A DNA stretch of 64,000 bases from CAVVSD01 sp963757125 (GCA_963757125.1 CAVWQP010000005.1:362732-426731); one strand, 5' to 3'; positions 24,691-33,441 are shown, counted from the first letter of the stretch. The notes: generated by a model from the letters alone, not told the origin. Program-made: numbers and translations.

Positions 24691-26559
24691 TTACTCGACC
24701 GTTACGGTCTTCGCCAGGTTGCGCGGCTGGTCCACGTTCAGCCCCCGACGGCGGGCGATCGCGTAGGCCAGCATCTGCAGCGGGATGACCGCGAGGAGCG
24801 GCTGCAGCGTCCAGTCGGTCTCCGGCACGCGCAGGACCTCCTCGGCGTGCTCGCCGATGGAGACGTTGCCCTCGGTCGCCACCGCGATGACGTGGGCGCC
24901 GCGGGCGCGGACCTCCTGCATGTTCGAGACGACCTTCTCCAGCACCGGCGAGTTGGTCGCGACGGTCACGACCGGGGTGCGCTCGTCCAGCAGCGCGATC
25001 GGCCCGTGCTTCATCTCGCCCGCCGCGTAGGCATCGGTCGCGATGTAGGAGATCTCCTTGAGCTTCAGCGCGCCCTCGAGCGCGATCGGCAGGCCGACGT
25101 GGCGCCCGAGGTAGAGGAAGAAGTCGTCCGTGCTGTGGCGGTCGGCGATCCGCTGCACGCCCTCCTCGACCGACTCCAGCAGCTCCGACAGCGCGTGCGG
25201 CATGTGCTTGAGGTCCGCGACCAGGGTGCGGCGGCGCTCGACGTCCAGCGTCCCGCGCAGCTCGCCGAGCCGCAGGGCCAGCAGGTACATGACCGTGACC
25301 TGGCAGACGAAGGTCTTCGTGGCCGCGACGCCGATCTCGAGGCCGGCACGCGTGTAGAGGACGCCGTCGGCGTCGCGCGTGGCCTGCGAGCCCATGACGT
25401 TCGTCACCGCGAGGACGGTCGCGCCGCGCTCGCTCGCGAGCCGCATGGCGGCGAGGGTGTCGGCCGTCTCGCCCGACTGCGTGATGCCGATGACGAGGTC
25501 GCCGGGACCGACCACCGGGTTGCGGTAGCGGTACTCGGAGGCGATGTCCATCTCGACGGGCAGGCGCGCCCACTCCTCGATGGCGTAGCGGCCGACCAGA
25601 CCGGCGTGGTAGCTCGTGCCGCAGGCGACGATCACGATGCGCTTCGCGTCGCGCAGCATCGCCTCGTCGATGTCGTCGGCCAGGTCGATCCCGTCCTCGC
25701 GGACCGCGCGGCCCGCGATCGTCTCGGCGACCGCGTCGGGCTGCTCGTGGATCTCCTTGAGCATGAAGGTCTCGTAGCCGGCCTTCTCGGCCGTCTCCTC
25801 GTCCCAGTCGACCTCGGTGACCTCGCGCTCGATCGGCTCGCCCGCCGGGGTCATGAAGGCGACGCCGTCGGGGCGCACGACGACGATCTCGCCGTTCTCG
25901 ATGATCTGGACGCGGCGCGTCTCGGCGAGGAAGGCGGGGATCGCGGAGGCGATGAACTGCTCGCCGTCGCCGCGGCCGATGACCAGCGGGCACTCCTTGC
26001 GGGCGCCGACGAGGACGTCGGGGTCGTCGAGGCTCATCGCGACGAACGCGAAATGGCCCTCGAGCTCGGCGTAGGCGGCGCGGACGGCCTCCTCGAGCGT
26101 GCCGAGCGCCATGTGGTGCGCGACGAGATGGGCGATGACCTCGGCGTCGGTGTCCGAGGAGAAGACGGACCCCTGGTCCATGAGGCGGGCCTTGAGGGTC
26201 AGGTAGTTCTCGACGATGCCGTTCACGACGACGTGCACGCGATCGGCGGTGTCGGTGTGCGGGTGCGCGTTGCGCTCCGTCACGCGGCCGTGGGTGGCCC
26301 AGCGCGTGTGGCCGACGCCCGTGCTCGCGGTGTCCGCGGCGGCGATGGTCGCGCCCGCGCCCACGGCGAGCTCCTCCTGCTCGGCCATCGCGGCGTGCAG
26401 GTTGGCGAGGTTGCCGACCGCGCGGACGGACTCGAGGGCGTCGCCGCTCAGGACCGAGATGCCGGCCGAGTCATATCCGCGATACTCCAGCTTCTGGAGG
26501 CCCGCGAGCAGGAGCTCGCGCGCCTGCCGACGTCCTACGTAGCCAACGATGCCGCACAT
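24691..26559 (-). CDS. glmS: Glutamine-fructose-6-phosphate aminotransferase
   Basis: 622 aa; makes glucosamine-6-phosphate for peptidoglycan and surface glycans. The N-terminal Ntn-hydrolase domain begins with catalytic Cys2 (MCGIVGYVGRRQA), and THGRVTERNAHPH and GIVENYLTLK are present. Two SIS domains follow (CGTSYHAGLVGRYAIEEWA; GITQSGETADTLAAM; KTFVCQVTVMYLLAL), and the tail ends QPRNLAKTVTVE. The ribosome site GGAGGATC precedes the ATG. The 115-base leader has no recognisable glmS ribozyme. Confidence 0.97.
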   Translation of the reverse strand: MCGIVGYVGRRQARELLLAGLQKLEYRGYDSAGISVLSGDALESVRAVGNLANLHAAMAEQEELAVGAGATIAAADTASTGVGHTRWATHGRVTERNAHPHTDTADRVHVVVNGIVENYLTLKARLMDQGSVFSSDTDAEVIAHLVAHHMALGTLEEAVRAAYAELEGHFAFVAMSLDDPDVLVGARKECPLVIGRGDGEQFIASAIPAFLAETRRVQIIENGEIVVVRPDGVAFMTPAGEPIEREVTEVDWDEETAEKAGYETFMLKEIHEQPDAVAETIAGRAVREDGIDLADDIDEAMLRDAKRIVIVACGTSYHAGLVGRYAIEEWARLPVEMDIASEYRYRNPVVGPGDLVIGITQSGETADTLAAMRLASERGATVLAVTNVMGSQATRDADGVLYTRAGLEIGVAATKTFVCQVTVMYLLALRLGELRGTLDVERRRTLVADLKHMPHALSELLESVEEGVQRIADRHSTDDFFLYLGRHVGLPIALEGALKLKEISYIATDAYAAGEMKHGPIALLDERTPVVTVATNSPVLEKVVSNMQEVRARGAHVIAVATEGNVSIGEHAEEVLRVPETDWTLQPLLAVIPLQMLAYAIARRRGLNVDQPRNLAKTVTVE

Positions 26560-26636
26560 GGTGTCTTGATCCTCCGTGGACGAGCGCAGGGGCCGTCTGT
26601 GGCCCTACGGGGCGGGCTTCGACCCTAGCAACGACC

Positions 26637-26654
26637 CCCCTCTGCATGGAGGGG
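26637..26654 (-). terminator. Hairpin between glmM and glmS
   Basis: CCCCTC-tgcatg-GAGGGG gives a six-base-pair stem with a six-base loop. On the minus strand it lies 21 bases after the glmM stop and about 78 bases before glmS. It could end glmM transcripts or simply structure the glmS leader. There is no T-run, so confidence is modest. Confidence 0.35.
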
Positions 26655-26674
26655 ATATCCGTCCGTTGGCCGGG

Positions 26675-27994
26675 CTATCCGCCCGATGCGTGGCGCACGA
26701 CGTCGACGAGGCGCGCGCACGTGTCGTCCGCCTCGTCCTCCGTCGGCGCCTCGACCATGACGCGGACGAGCTGCTCCGTGCCGCTGGGGCGCACGAGCAC
26801 CCGCCCGCGGCCCTCCAGGGCTGCGCTCTCGCGCGCGACCGCCTCGGCCAGCTCGTCGGACTCCATCGCGGCGTCCCGGTCGGCGACGGGGACGTTCACG
26901 AGCCGCTGCGGCAGGCGCTGCATCGCGTGCCGCTCGGCGAGATCGCCTCCGGCGAGCGCCTCGAGGGTGAGCAGCGCCGCGGCGATGCCGTCGCCGGAGC
27001 GGTTGAAGCCGAGATCGATGATGTGGCCGGACTGCTCGCCGCCGAGCGCCCAGCCGCGCCGGCGCAGCTCCTCGAGCACGTAGCGGTCGCCGACGGCCGT
27101 CGTCGCGACCTCGATGTCCGCGTCGCGCATCGCCGTGTGGAAGCCGTAGTTCGTCATGACGGTCACCGCGACGCCGTTGCCGGGCAGCCTGCCGCCGGCA
27201 CGCAGGTGCAGGGCGGCGAGGGCGATGAGCTCGTCCCCGTCGACGACGACGCCGTTGCGGTCCATCGCGAGCACGCGGTCGCCGTCGCCGTCGAAGGCGA
27301 AGCCGATGTCGTGGCCGCCCTCGCGCATCGGGGCCGCGAGCGACTCGACGTGCGTGGAGCCCGAGCCCTCGTTGATGTTGCGCCCGTCGGGCTCGTCGTT
27401 CAGGACGGTCACCTGCGCGCGCAGCCGGCGGAAGATCGCGGGGGCGACGTTGAACGTCGCGCCGTTCGCGCAGTCCAGCAGGACCTTCGTGCCCGACAGG
27501 TCGAGCGTCCCGAAGCGGTCGGCGATCGCGGCGAGGTACTCGCTGTCGGTCCCGCGGATGCGGTCGATGCGGCCGATGCGCGGCGGCGGGAGCGGCGGGC
27601 CATCCAGGCGATCCTCGATCGCCTTCTCCGTCGCGTCGGACAGCTTGTAGCCGTCGGCGCCGAAGAACTTGATGCCGTTGTCGCGGTACGGGTTGTGCGA
27701 CGCGCTGATGACGGCCGCGAGGTCGAACCCGCGCGTCGCGATCAGCAGCGGCGCGCCCGGCGTCGGCAGGACCCCGCCGAGGAACACGTCGCCCCCGGCG
27801 GACGCGACGCCCGCCGCGAGCGCGGCCTCGAGCATCTCGCCCGACTCGCGGGTGTCGCGGATGAGGAGCACCCTGGGGTGCTCCGCTCCGATCTGCTCGA
27901 CGGCCGCCCGGCCCAGCGCGAGGGCGAGTTCCGCGGTGAGCAGCTCACCGGCGACGCCGCGGACGCCATCCGTGCCGAACAGCCTCCGAGCCAT
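26675..27994 (-). CDS. glmM: Phosphoglucosamine mutase
   Basis: 439 aa; converts glucosamine-6-phosphate to glucosamine-1-phosphate, the step after GlmS. Motifs: LFGTDGVRGVAGELL at the N-terminus, the phosphoserine loop AVISASHNPYRDNGIKFFG, the Mg loop AFDGDGDRVLAMD and the sugar/phosphate-binding GGEQSGHII and RPSGTEQLVRVMVEA. All four domains are complete. It lies directly downstream of rpsI with a 20-base gap. Confidence 0.97.
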   Translation of the reverse strand: MARRLFGTDGVRGVAGELLTAELALALGRAAVEQIGAEHPRVLLIRDTRESGEMLEAALAAGVASAGGDVFLGGVLPTPGAPLLIATRGFDLAAVISASHNPYRDNGIKFFGADGYKLSDATEKAIEDRLDGPPLPPPRIGRIDRIRGTDSEYLAAIADRFGTLDLSGTKVLLDCANGATFNVAPAIFRRLRAQVTVLNDEPDGRNINEGSGSTHVESLAAPMREGGHDIGFAFDGDGDRVLAMDRNGVVVDGDELIALAALHLRAGGRLPGNGVAVTVMTNYGFHTAMRDADIEVATTAVGDRYVLEELRRRGWALGGEQSGHIIDLGFNRSGDGIAAALLTLEALAGGDLAERHAMQRLPQRLVNVPVADRDAAMESDELAEAVARESAALEGRGRVLVRPSGTEQLVRVMVEAPTEDEADDTCARLVDVVRHASGG

Positions 27995-28014
27995 GCGTTG
28001 GGTCTCGGAGCCGC

Positions 28015-28840
28015 TTAGCGCTTCGAGAACTGCGGCCGCTTGCGGGCCTTCTTCAGGCCGGCCTTCTTGCGCTCCTTGGCACGCGCGTCACGCGTGAGGA
28101 AGCCGCGCTTCTTGAGCTCGCCGCGGAGGTTCGGATCGGCCTCCAGCAGCGCGCGCGAGATGCCGTGGCGCAGCGCGCCCGCCTGTGCGGAGACGCCGCC
28201 GCCGTGCATGCGGGCGATGACGTCCATGCGCTCCTCGAAGCCGACGGCCTCGAGCGGCTGGCTGATGTTGCGCCGCAGCGTGGGCCGCGGGAAGTACTCG
28301 ACGAGCGTCTTGCCGTTGATCTCGTACACGCCCGTGCCGGGCTTGAGGATCACGCGGGCGACGGCCGTCTTGCGCTTGCCGGTGGCGCGGTAGCGCGCGT
28401 CGGCGGCGAGGTCGATCGCCACGCTGGCGATCGGCTGCTGCGCCTCCTCCTCGGCAGCGGCCTCGGCGGCCAGCTCGGCCTCCAGGTCGCGGTCCGCGAG
28501 CGGATCGGCGCCCTCCTCGACGATGTCGACCTCGAGATCGGCGCCGGGGATGGCCGGCTTGACGCGAGGAGTCTCCTCCTCGTCGTCCGACTCGGTGTCG
28601 GCCCTCGGCCTCGGCCTCTGCGGCCGGCTCGGCCTCAGCCTCTGCAGCGGGCTCTGGCTCGGCCTCAGCGGCGGGCTCTGCCTCGGCCTCAGCGGCGGGC
28701 TCGGCCTCCGCGACGGGCTCGGGCTCGGGCGCTGCGGTCGGCTCCTCGGCGTCGCCTGCGGCCTCGGGAGCGGCGCTCTCGGCAGCCTGCTCCTCGTCGC
28801 GCGGGGTCTCGTCCTCGGGCGTCGGCGTCTCGTCCGTCAC
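28015..28840 (-). CDS. rpsI: Ribosomal protein uS9 with long acidic N-terminal extension, frameshifted within the extension
   Basis: The last ~130 residues are a normal uS9: ATGKRKTAVARVILKPGTG, VEYFPRPTLRRNISQPLEAV, GGGVSAQAGALRHGISRAL and a basic tail ending KKARKRPQFSKR. Upstream lies an Ala/Glu/Pro-rich acidic extension starting at GTG 28840, which overlaps the rplM stop (GTGA). The frame breaks in a CCC run at 28602-28604; removing one base joins EAEAEA to DTESDDEEETPRVKPAIPGADLEV and reaches uS9, giving about 274 aa. Without that correction translation would have to start near 28422 for the core alone. The extension is far longer than the usual short actinobacterial one. Confidence 0.9.
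28610..28720 (-). repeat. Imperfect tandem repeat encoding Glu-Ala-Pro-rich segment of uS9
   Basis: Three or four diverged copies of a unit of roughly 24-30 bases (core CTCGGCCTCAGC..GCGGGCTC on the plus strand) encode repeated EAEPAAEAEAE motifs in the uS9 extension. A GC-rich repeat next to a CCC homopolymer is a likely place for both replication slippage and sequencing error, and the uS9 frameshift lies at its edge. Confidence 0.6.
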
Positions 28841-29274
28841 GTGCTTTCGATCTCCATCGGTTGCGGCTTCTGCGCGGCGTGGGGATGGTCGGGGCCGGCG
28901 TACACCTTGAGCTTGGTGATCTGCTTGCGAGCGAGCCGGTTGCGGGGGAGCATCCCCTTCACTGCGAGGCGGATGACCTCCTCGGGCCGGCGCTCGAGCA
29001 TGTCGTTGAGGGTGCGCGACTTCAGCCCGCCGGGATAACCGGAGTGGCGGTGGTAGAGCTTCTCCGCCCGCTTGTTGCCGGTCACCGAGATCTTCTCGGC
29101 GTTGACGACGACGACGAAGTCGCCGGTGTCGACGTGCGGCGTGTACTCGGGCTTGCGCTTCCCGCGCAGCGCGTCGGCGATCTGCGTGGCGAGCCGGCCG
29201 AGTGTCTGGCCGTTGGCGTCCACGACGAGCCAGTTGCGCTCGCGGTCAAGTGGGGTGGCGACGTAGGTCTTCAT
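28837..29274 (-). CDS. rplM: Ribosomal protein uL13
   Basis: A 145-aa large-subunit protein: MKTYVATPLDRERNWLVVDANGQTLGRLATQIA, then VVVVNAEKISVTGNK, YHRHSGYPGGLKSRTLNDML and AVKGMLPRNRLARKQITKLKVYAG. It is paired with rpsI as in most bacteria, the genes overlapping by four bases. No Shine-Dalgarno is visible before the ATG; instead a long hairpin and a T-rich stretch end only a few bases upstream (see 29290-29348). Confidence 0.97.
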   Translation of the reverse strand: MKTYVATPLDRERNWLVVDANGQTLGRLATQIADALRGKRKPEYTPHVDTGDFVVVVNAEKISVTGNKRAEKLYHRHSGYPGGLKSRTLNDMLERRPEEVIRLAVKGMLPRNRLARKQITKLKVYAGPDHPHAAQKPQPMEIEST

Positions 29275-29289
29275 GGCGTGAGAAAAGAA

Positions 29290-29348
29290 CCGCGGCGGAC
29301 GCGGCGCGGTCGTCAGGATAGGACATCCGGCGCCGCGGTCCGCCGTGG
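29290..29348 (-). promoter_or_regulatory. Long hairpin followed by T-rich tract directly before rplM
   Basis: On the minus strand the arms CCACGGCGGAC and GTCCGCCGCGG (29338-29348 with 29290-29300, one G-T pair), continued by GCGGCGC with GCGCCGC (29330-29336 with 29301-29307) and one bulged base, make an 18-pair stem with a 22-base loop. It is followed by TTCTTTTCTC and, 15 bases after the stem, the uL13 ATG. This is the shape of an intrinsic terminator. It could end the acyl-CoA dehydrogenase transcript or act as a uL13/uS9 leader attenuator. Confidence 0.6.
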
Positions 29349-29355
29349 ACCCCTG

Positions 29356-30513
29356 TCAGGCGAAGGCGCGATGGCCCGTCAGGGCCGACCCGATGATCAG
29401 CGTGTGGACCTCGGCTGTGCCCTCGTAGGTCGAGACGGCCTCGAGATTCGCCATGTGGCGCATGATCGCGTTGGCCGCCCGCACGCCCTCGCCGCCGAGG
29501 ATCGTTCGCGCCGTGCGCGCGATGTCGACGGCGGCCCGGACGTTGTCGAGCTTCCCGACGCTGATCTGCTCCGGCCGCAGCCGCCCGGCATCCTTCAGGC
29601 GGCCCAGGCGCAGCGCCAGCAGCTGGGCGTGGGCCAGCGCGACGGCCATCTCGGTCAGCTTGGCCTGGGTGAGCTGGAAGGCGGCGATGGGGCGGCCGAA
29701 CTGCTCGCGCTCGCCGGCGTGCTCGAGTGCGCGGGCCAGGCAGTCGCGTGCAGCGCCGGTGACGCCCCACACGATCCCGTAGCGGGCCTCCGCGAGGCAC
29801 GTGAAGGGGCCACGCAGGCCGCGCGCGCCGGGCAGCAGAGCGTCCTCGCCGAGGCGGACGCCGTCGAAGCGCAGCTCGGACTGCAGCGAGGCGCGCAGGG
29901 ACAGCTTGTCGGTGATGTCCTCGGCGGTGAAGCCGGGCGTCCCGCGCTCGACGAGGAACCCGCGCACGCCGTCCTCGGCACGTGCCCAGACGACCGCGAC
30001 GTCGGCGATGGAGCCCATGCCGATCCACCGCTTGGCGCCGTCGAGGATCCAGCCGCCGCCTTCCCGCCGCGCGGTGGTCAGCATGCTCGACGGGTCCGAG
30101 CCGGCGCTGGGCTCGGTCAGCCCGAAGCAGCCGATCGCCTCGCCGCCGGCCAGCTCCGGCAGCCAGCGCTCCTTCTGCTCCTCGGAGCCGAAGGCGTGGA
30201 TCGCCTTCATCGCCAGCGAGCCCTGCACGGACACGAACGTGCGCAGCCCGCTGTCGACGGCCTCGAGCTCGGTGCAGGCCAGGCCGTACTGGACGGCGCT
30301 GCCGCCCGGGCAGCCGTAGCCCTCCAGATGCATCCCCAGCGCCCCGAGGTCGCCGAGCTCGCGCACCAGCGACCGATCCCACTCCCCGCGCTCGTACAGC
30401 TCGGCGATGCGGGGCGCGACGCGCTCCGCGGCCCACGACGCGACCCGCTCGCGGACGGCGAGCTCCTCCGGCGCGAGGTCGTCGTCCAGGTCGAGGAGGT
30501 CGAGCGGGTTCAG
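29356..30513 (-). CDS. Glutaryl-CoA dehydrogenase-like acyl-CoA dehydrogenase
   Basis: About 385 aa. A FAD-dependent acyl-CoA dehydrogenase: GCFGLTEPSAGSDPSSM and WILDGAKRWIGMGSIADVAVVWA (FAD/substrate loops), EQFGRPIAAFQLTQAKLTEMA and the catalytic Glu in STYEGTAEVHTLIIG. SLRASLQSELRFDGVRL and GPFTCLAEARYGI are characteristic of the glutaryl-CoA group (Lys/Trp degradation). The first ATG/GTG in frame (GTG 30366) would remove the N-terminal helical domain. The upstream sequence encodes LNPLDLLDLDDDLAPEELAV, so a CTG at 30513, one base after the guaA stop, is the probable start. Confidence 0.88.
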   Translation of the reverse strand: MNPLDLLDLDDDLAPEELAVRERVASWAAERVAPRIAELYERGEWDRSLVRELGDLGALGMHLEGYGCPGGSAVQYGLACTELEAVDSGLRTFVSVQGSLAMKAIHAFGSEEQKERWLPELAGGEAIGCFGLTEPSAGSDPSSMLTTARREGGGWILDGAKRWIGMGSIADVAVVWARAEDGVRGFLVERGTPGFTAEDITDKLSLRASLQSELRFDGVRLGEDALLPGARGLRGPFTCLAEARYGIVWGVTGAARDCLARALEHAGEREQFGRPIAAFQLTQAKLTEMAVALAHAQLLALRLGRLKDAGRLRPEQISVGKLDNVRAAVDIARTARTILGGEGVRAANAIMRHMANLEAVSTYEGTAEVHTLIIGSALTGHRAFA

Positions 30514-30514
30514 C

Positions 30515-32134
30515 TCATTCCCATTCGATGGTCCCCGGGGGCTTCGACGTGATGTCGAGGGTCACCCGGTTGACGTCGCGCAGCTCGTTGATCATGCGCG
30601 ACGCGATCTGCTCGAGCAGGTCGTAGGGCAGGCGCGCCCAGTCGGCGGTCATCGCGTCGTCGGACGTGACCGCGCGGATGACGACGACGTTGCCGTAGGT
30701 GCGCTCGTCCCCCTGCACGCCGACGGTGCGGATGTCGGGCAGGACGCAGAAGGACTGCCACAGGTCGCGGTACAGCCCGGCCTTGCGGATCTCGTCCTGG
30801 AGGATGTGGTCGCACTCGCGCAGGAGGTCCAGGCGCTCCTTCGTCGCCTGCCCGCCGACGATGCGGATCGCGAGGCCGGGACCTGGGAACGGCTGGCGCC
30901 ACACGAGCTTCTCGGGCATGCCCAGCTCGGCGCCCACGGCGCGGACCTCGTCCTTGAACAGCATCCGCAGCGGCTCGACGAGCTCGAACTGCAGGTCGTC
31001 GGGCAGGCCGCCCACGTTGTGGTGCGACTTGATCGTCGCCGTCCCGGTGCCGCCGCCGGACTCGATGACGTCGGAGTACAGCGTCCCCTGCACGAGGTAG
31101 TTCGCGTCGCCGAGCTTCGCGGCCTCCTCCTCGAAGACGCGGATGAACTCCGAGCCGATCGCCTTGCGCTTGGCCTCGGGGTCGGTGACGCCGGCCAGGC
31201 GGTTCAGGAAGCGCTCCTCGGCGTCGACCGCCACGAGCGGGATGCCGAACTCGTCGCGGAAGGCGGAGATGACCTGCTCGCCCTCGTTCTTGCGCATGAG
31301 CCCGTGGTCGACGAACACGCACGTCAGCTGGGCCCCGATCGCGCGGTGGACGAGCACGGCGGCGACGCTCGAGTCGACGCCGCCGGACAGCCCGCAGATC
31401 ACCTTCCCGGTGCCCACCTGCGAGCGGATGCGCGCGATCTGCTCCTCGACGATCGAGGCGGCGCTCCAGGCCATGTCGCAGCCGCAGATGTCGCGGAGGA
31501 ACGTGGTCAGGATCGTCTGCCCGTATGGCGTGTGCACGACCTCGGGGTGGAACTGGATGCCGTAGATGCCGCGCTCGTTGCTCTCGAGCGCCGCGACGGG
31601 GGAGCTCGTGGACGACGCGAGTGCGTCGAACCCGGGCGGAGCCGTGAAGACCGTGTCGCGATGCGACATCCAGCACTTCTGCGTGTCCGGCGTCCCGGCG
31701 AGCAGGCGCCCCGTGCTGCGCACGGTCAATTCCGATCGGCCGAACTCGCCCACCTCCGCGCCCTCGACGCGACCGCCGAGCTCCCGCGCGAGCAGCTGCA
31801 TGCCGTAGCAGATGCCCAGCACCGGGATGCCGAGCTCGAGGAGCTCGGGCTCCAGGCGCGGCGCACCGTCGGCGTACACCGAGGCGGGGCCGCCGGAGAG
31901 GATCAGGCCCTTCGGCTTGCGCCGCCGGACCTCCTCGGCGCCGACGTGGTGCGGCAGCAGCTCGGAGTACACGCCGCACTCGCGGACGCGTCGCGCGATG
32001 AGCTGCGAGTACTGCCCGCCGTAGTCGAGGACGACGACCTCGTCGACCGAGGTCGGCTGCGCGACGTCCCGAGGGTCCTCGTCGACGAGCTCTGTCGCCG
32101 CGGTCGCGGCGGTGACGAGGCCCTCGGTGCTCAC
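30515..32134 (-). CDS. guaA: GMP synthase (glutamine-hydrolysing)
   Basis: 539 aa; converts XMP to GMP. A ~30-residue polar extension precedes the class I glutamine amidotransferase (DYGGQYSQLIARRV; nucleophile C109 in LGICYGMQL; His-Glu in FHPEVVHT). An ATP pyrophosphatase domain with the P-loop LSGGVDSSVAAVL follows, then the dimerisation domain ending in the strictly conserved SKPPGTIEWE. The start is GTG at 32134, six bases after the guaB3 stop, so the two guanine genes form an operon. Confidence 0.97.
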   Translation of the reverse strand: MSTEGLVTAATAATELVDEDPRDVAQPTSVDEVVVLDYGGQYSQLIARRVRECGVYSELLPHHVGAEEVRRRKPKGLILSGGPASVYADGAPRLEPELLELGIPVLGICYGMQLLARELGGRVEGAEVGEFGRSELTVRSTGRLLAGTPDTQKCWMSHRDTVFTAPPGFDALASSTSSPVAALESNERGIYGIQFHPEVVHTPYGQTILTTFLRDICGCDMAWSAASIVEEQIARIRSQVGTGKVICGLSGGVDSSVAAVLVHRAIGAQLTCVFVDHGLMRKNEGEQVISAFRDEFGIPLVAVDAEERFLNRLAGVTDPEAKRKAIGSEFIRVFEEEAAKLGDANYLVQGTLYSDVIESGGGTGTATIKSHHNVGGLPDDLQFELVEPLRMLFKDEVRAVGAELGMPEKLVWRQPFPGPGLAIRIVGGQATKERLDLLRECDHILQDEIRKAGLYRDLWQSFCVLPDIRTVGVQGDERTYGNVVVIRAVTSDDAMTADWARLPYDLLEQIASRMINELRDVNRVTLDITSKPPGTIEWE

Positions 32135-32140
32135 CGCGGG

Positions 32141-33376
32141 CTAGTTGGCGCTGACGCCGGCCGGGGTGCGGTCCGCGGACGATCCGTTGCCGGCCGGTGC
32201 GGCCCGGCTCGAGCCGCGCGCGCCCATCCCGACGCCCTGCGCCGTCTGCAGCGCCTTGCCCTCGGTCTGCAGCGAGGGGGCGATCATGAGCTCCGCGCGG
32301 TTGAACTCCGCGATGTCCTTGTAGCCGCAGGTCGCCATCGAGGTCCGCAGCGCGCCCATGAGGTTGAACGTGCCGTCGTTCTCGTGCGCGGGGCCGGAGA
32401 GGATCTCCTCGATGGTCCCGTTCTGCACCGTCTGCACGCGGGCGCCGCGGGGCAGCGAGGCGTGGAACGTCGCCATGCCCCAGTGGTAGCCGTGGCCGGG
32501 CGCCTCGTAGGCCCGCGCGAGCGGGGAGCCGACCATGACCGCGTCGGCGCCACAGGCGATCGCCTTGGAGACGTCGCCGCCGGTGCGCATGCCGCCGTCG
32601 GCGATGACCTTCACGTACTCACCGGTCTCGAGCATGTGCTGCGAGCGGGCGGCCGCGACGTCGGCGATCGCCGTCGCCTGCGGGACGCCGATGCCGAGCA
32701 CGCCGCGCGTCGTGCACGCGGCGCCCGGGCCGACGCCCACGAGGACGCCCGCCGCGCCGGTGCGCATGAGGTGCAGGCCGGTCGAGTAGGAGGCACAGCC
32801 GCCGACGACGACGGGGACGTCGACCTCGCGGATGAACTCCTTGAGGTTCAGCGGCTCGGTCGTCTCCGACACGTGCTCCGCCGACACGACCGTCCCCTGG
32901 ATGACCAGGATGTCGAGCCCCGCGTCGAGCGCGAGCTCGTAGTAGGAGCGGACGCGCTGCGGCGTGAGCGACGCCGACACGACGACGCCCTCGGCCTTGA
33001 TCTCGGCGATGCGCTGCGCGATGAGCTCGGGCTTGATCGGCTCGCGGTAGATCTCCTGCATCTCACGCGTCGCCTCGTCCTTGGGCAGGCCGGCGATGCG
33101 CTCCAGCAGCGACTCGGGATCCTCGTATCGCGTCCAGATGCCCTCGAGGTTCAGGACGCCGAGGCCGCCGAGGCGGCCGACGATCCCGGCCGTGGCCGGC
33201 GAGACGACACCGTCCATCGCCGAGGCGAGCAGCGGGATCTCGAAGCGGTAGTCGCCGAGCTTCCAGGAGATGTCGACGTCGTCGGGGTCGCGCGTGCGCC
33301 GAGAAGGAACGATCGCGATGTCGTCGAATCCATAAGCGCGGCGTGCCTTCTTGCCGCGGCCGATCTCAATCTCCAT
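32141..33376 (-). CDS. guaB3: GuaB3-type IMP dehydrogenase-family protein
   Basis: 411 aa, TIM-barrel of the IMPDH/GMP reductase superfamily. It begins EIEIGRGKKARRAYGFDDIAIVPSRRTRDPDDVD, the GuaB3 opening. It lacks the two CBS domains of true IMPDH and has the catalytic loop GPGAACTTRGVLGIGVPQ with the active Cys (about 225), then IADGGMRTGGDVSKAIACGADAVMVGSPLA. The C-terminal 35 residues are low-complexity. Work on GuaB3 elsewhere has pointed to GMP reductase activity, so the product may balance guanine and adenine pools rather than make XMP; that is family knowledge, not seen here. It precedes guaA by six bases. Confidence 0.93.
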   Translation of the reverse strand: MEIEIGRGKKARRAYGFDDIAIVPSRRTRDPDDVDISWKLGDYRFEIPLLASAMDGVVSPATAGIVGRLGGLGVLNLEGIWTRYEDPESLLERIAGLPKDEATREMQEIYREPIKPELIAQRIAEIKAEGVVVSASLTPQRVRSYYELALDAGLDILVIQGTVVSAEHVSETTEPLNLKEFIREVDVPVVVGGCASYSTGLHLMRTGAAGVLVGVGPGAACTTRGVLGIGVPQATAIADVAAARSQHMLETGEYVKVIADGGMRTGGDVSKAIACGADAVMVGSPLARAYEAPGHGYHWGMATFHASLPRGARVQTVQNGTIEEILSGPAHENDGTFNLMGALRTSMATCGYKDIAEFNRAELMIAPSLQTEGKALQTAQGVGMGARGSSRAAPAGNGSSADRTPAGVSAN

Positions 33377-33408
33377 TGGAGCATCCTAGGTGCGAGGGCG
33401 GACGGGAA

Positions 33409-33437
33409 GCGCCTCACACGCTAGCGCTCTGAGGCGC
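33409..33437 (-). terminator. Hairpin between the phosphofructokinase gene and guaB3
   Basis: GCGCCTCA (33409-33416) pairs perfectly with TGAGGCGC (33430-33437) around a 13-base loop. On the minus strand it begins a few bases after the kinase stop (33442) and ends about 32 bases before the guaB3 start. It fits a transcription stop separating the two units, although no strong T-run follows. Confidence 0.5.
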
Positions 33438-33441
33438 CCGG

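Noticed and set aside
26560..26674. Possible glmS ribozyme in the glmS leader
   Set aside because: No ribozyme core is recognisable and that ribozyme is essentially a Firmicutes feature; only a simple hairpin is present.
28610..28720. Tandem GC repeat considered as a mobile or regulatory repeat
   Set aside because: In frame within the uS9 extension and best explained as coding low-complexity sequence.
30407..33424. 1005-codon plus-strand frame opposite guaA and guaB3
   Set aside because: Shadow of two well-defined genes on the minus strand.
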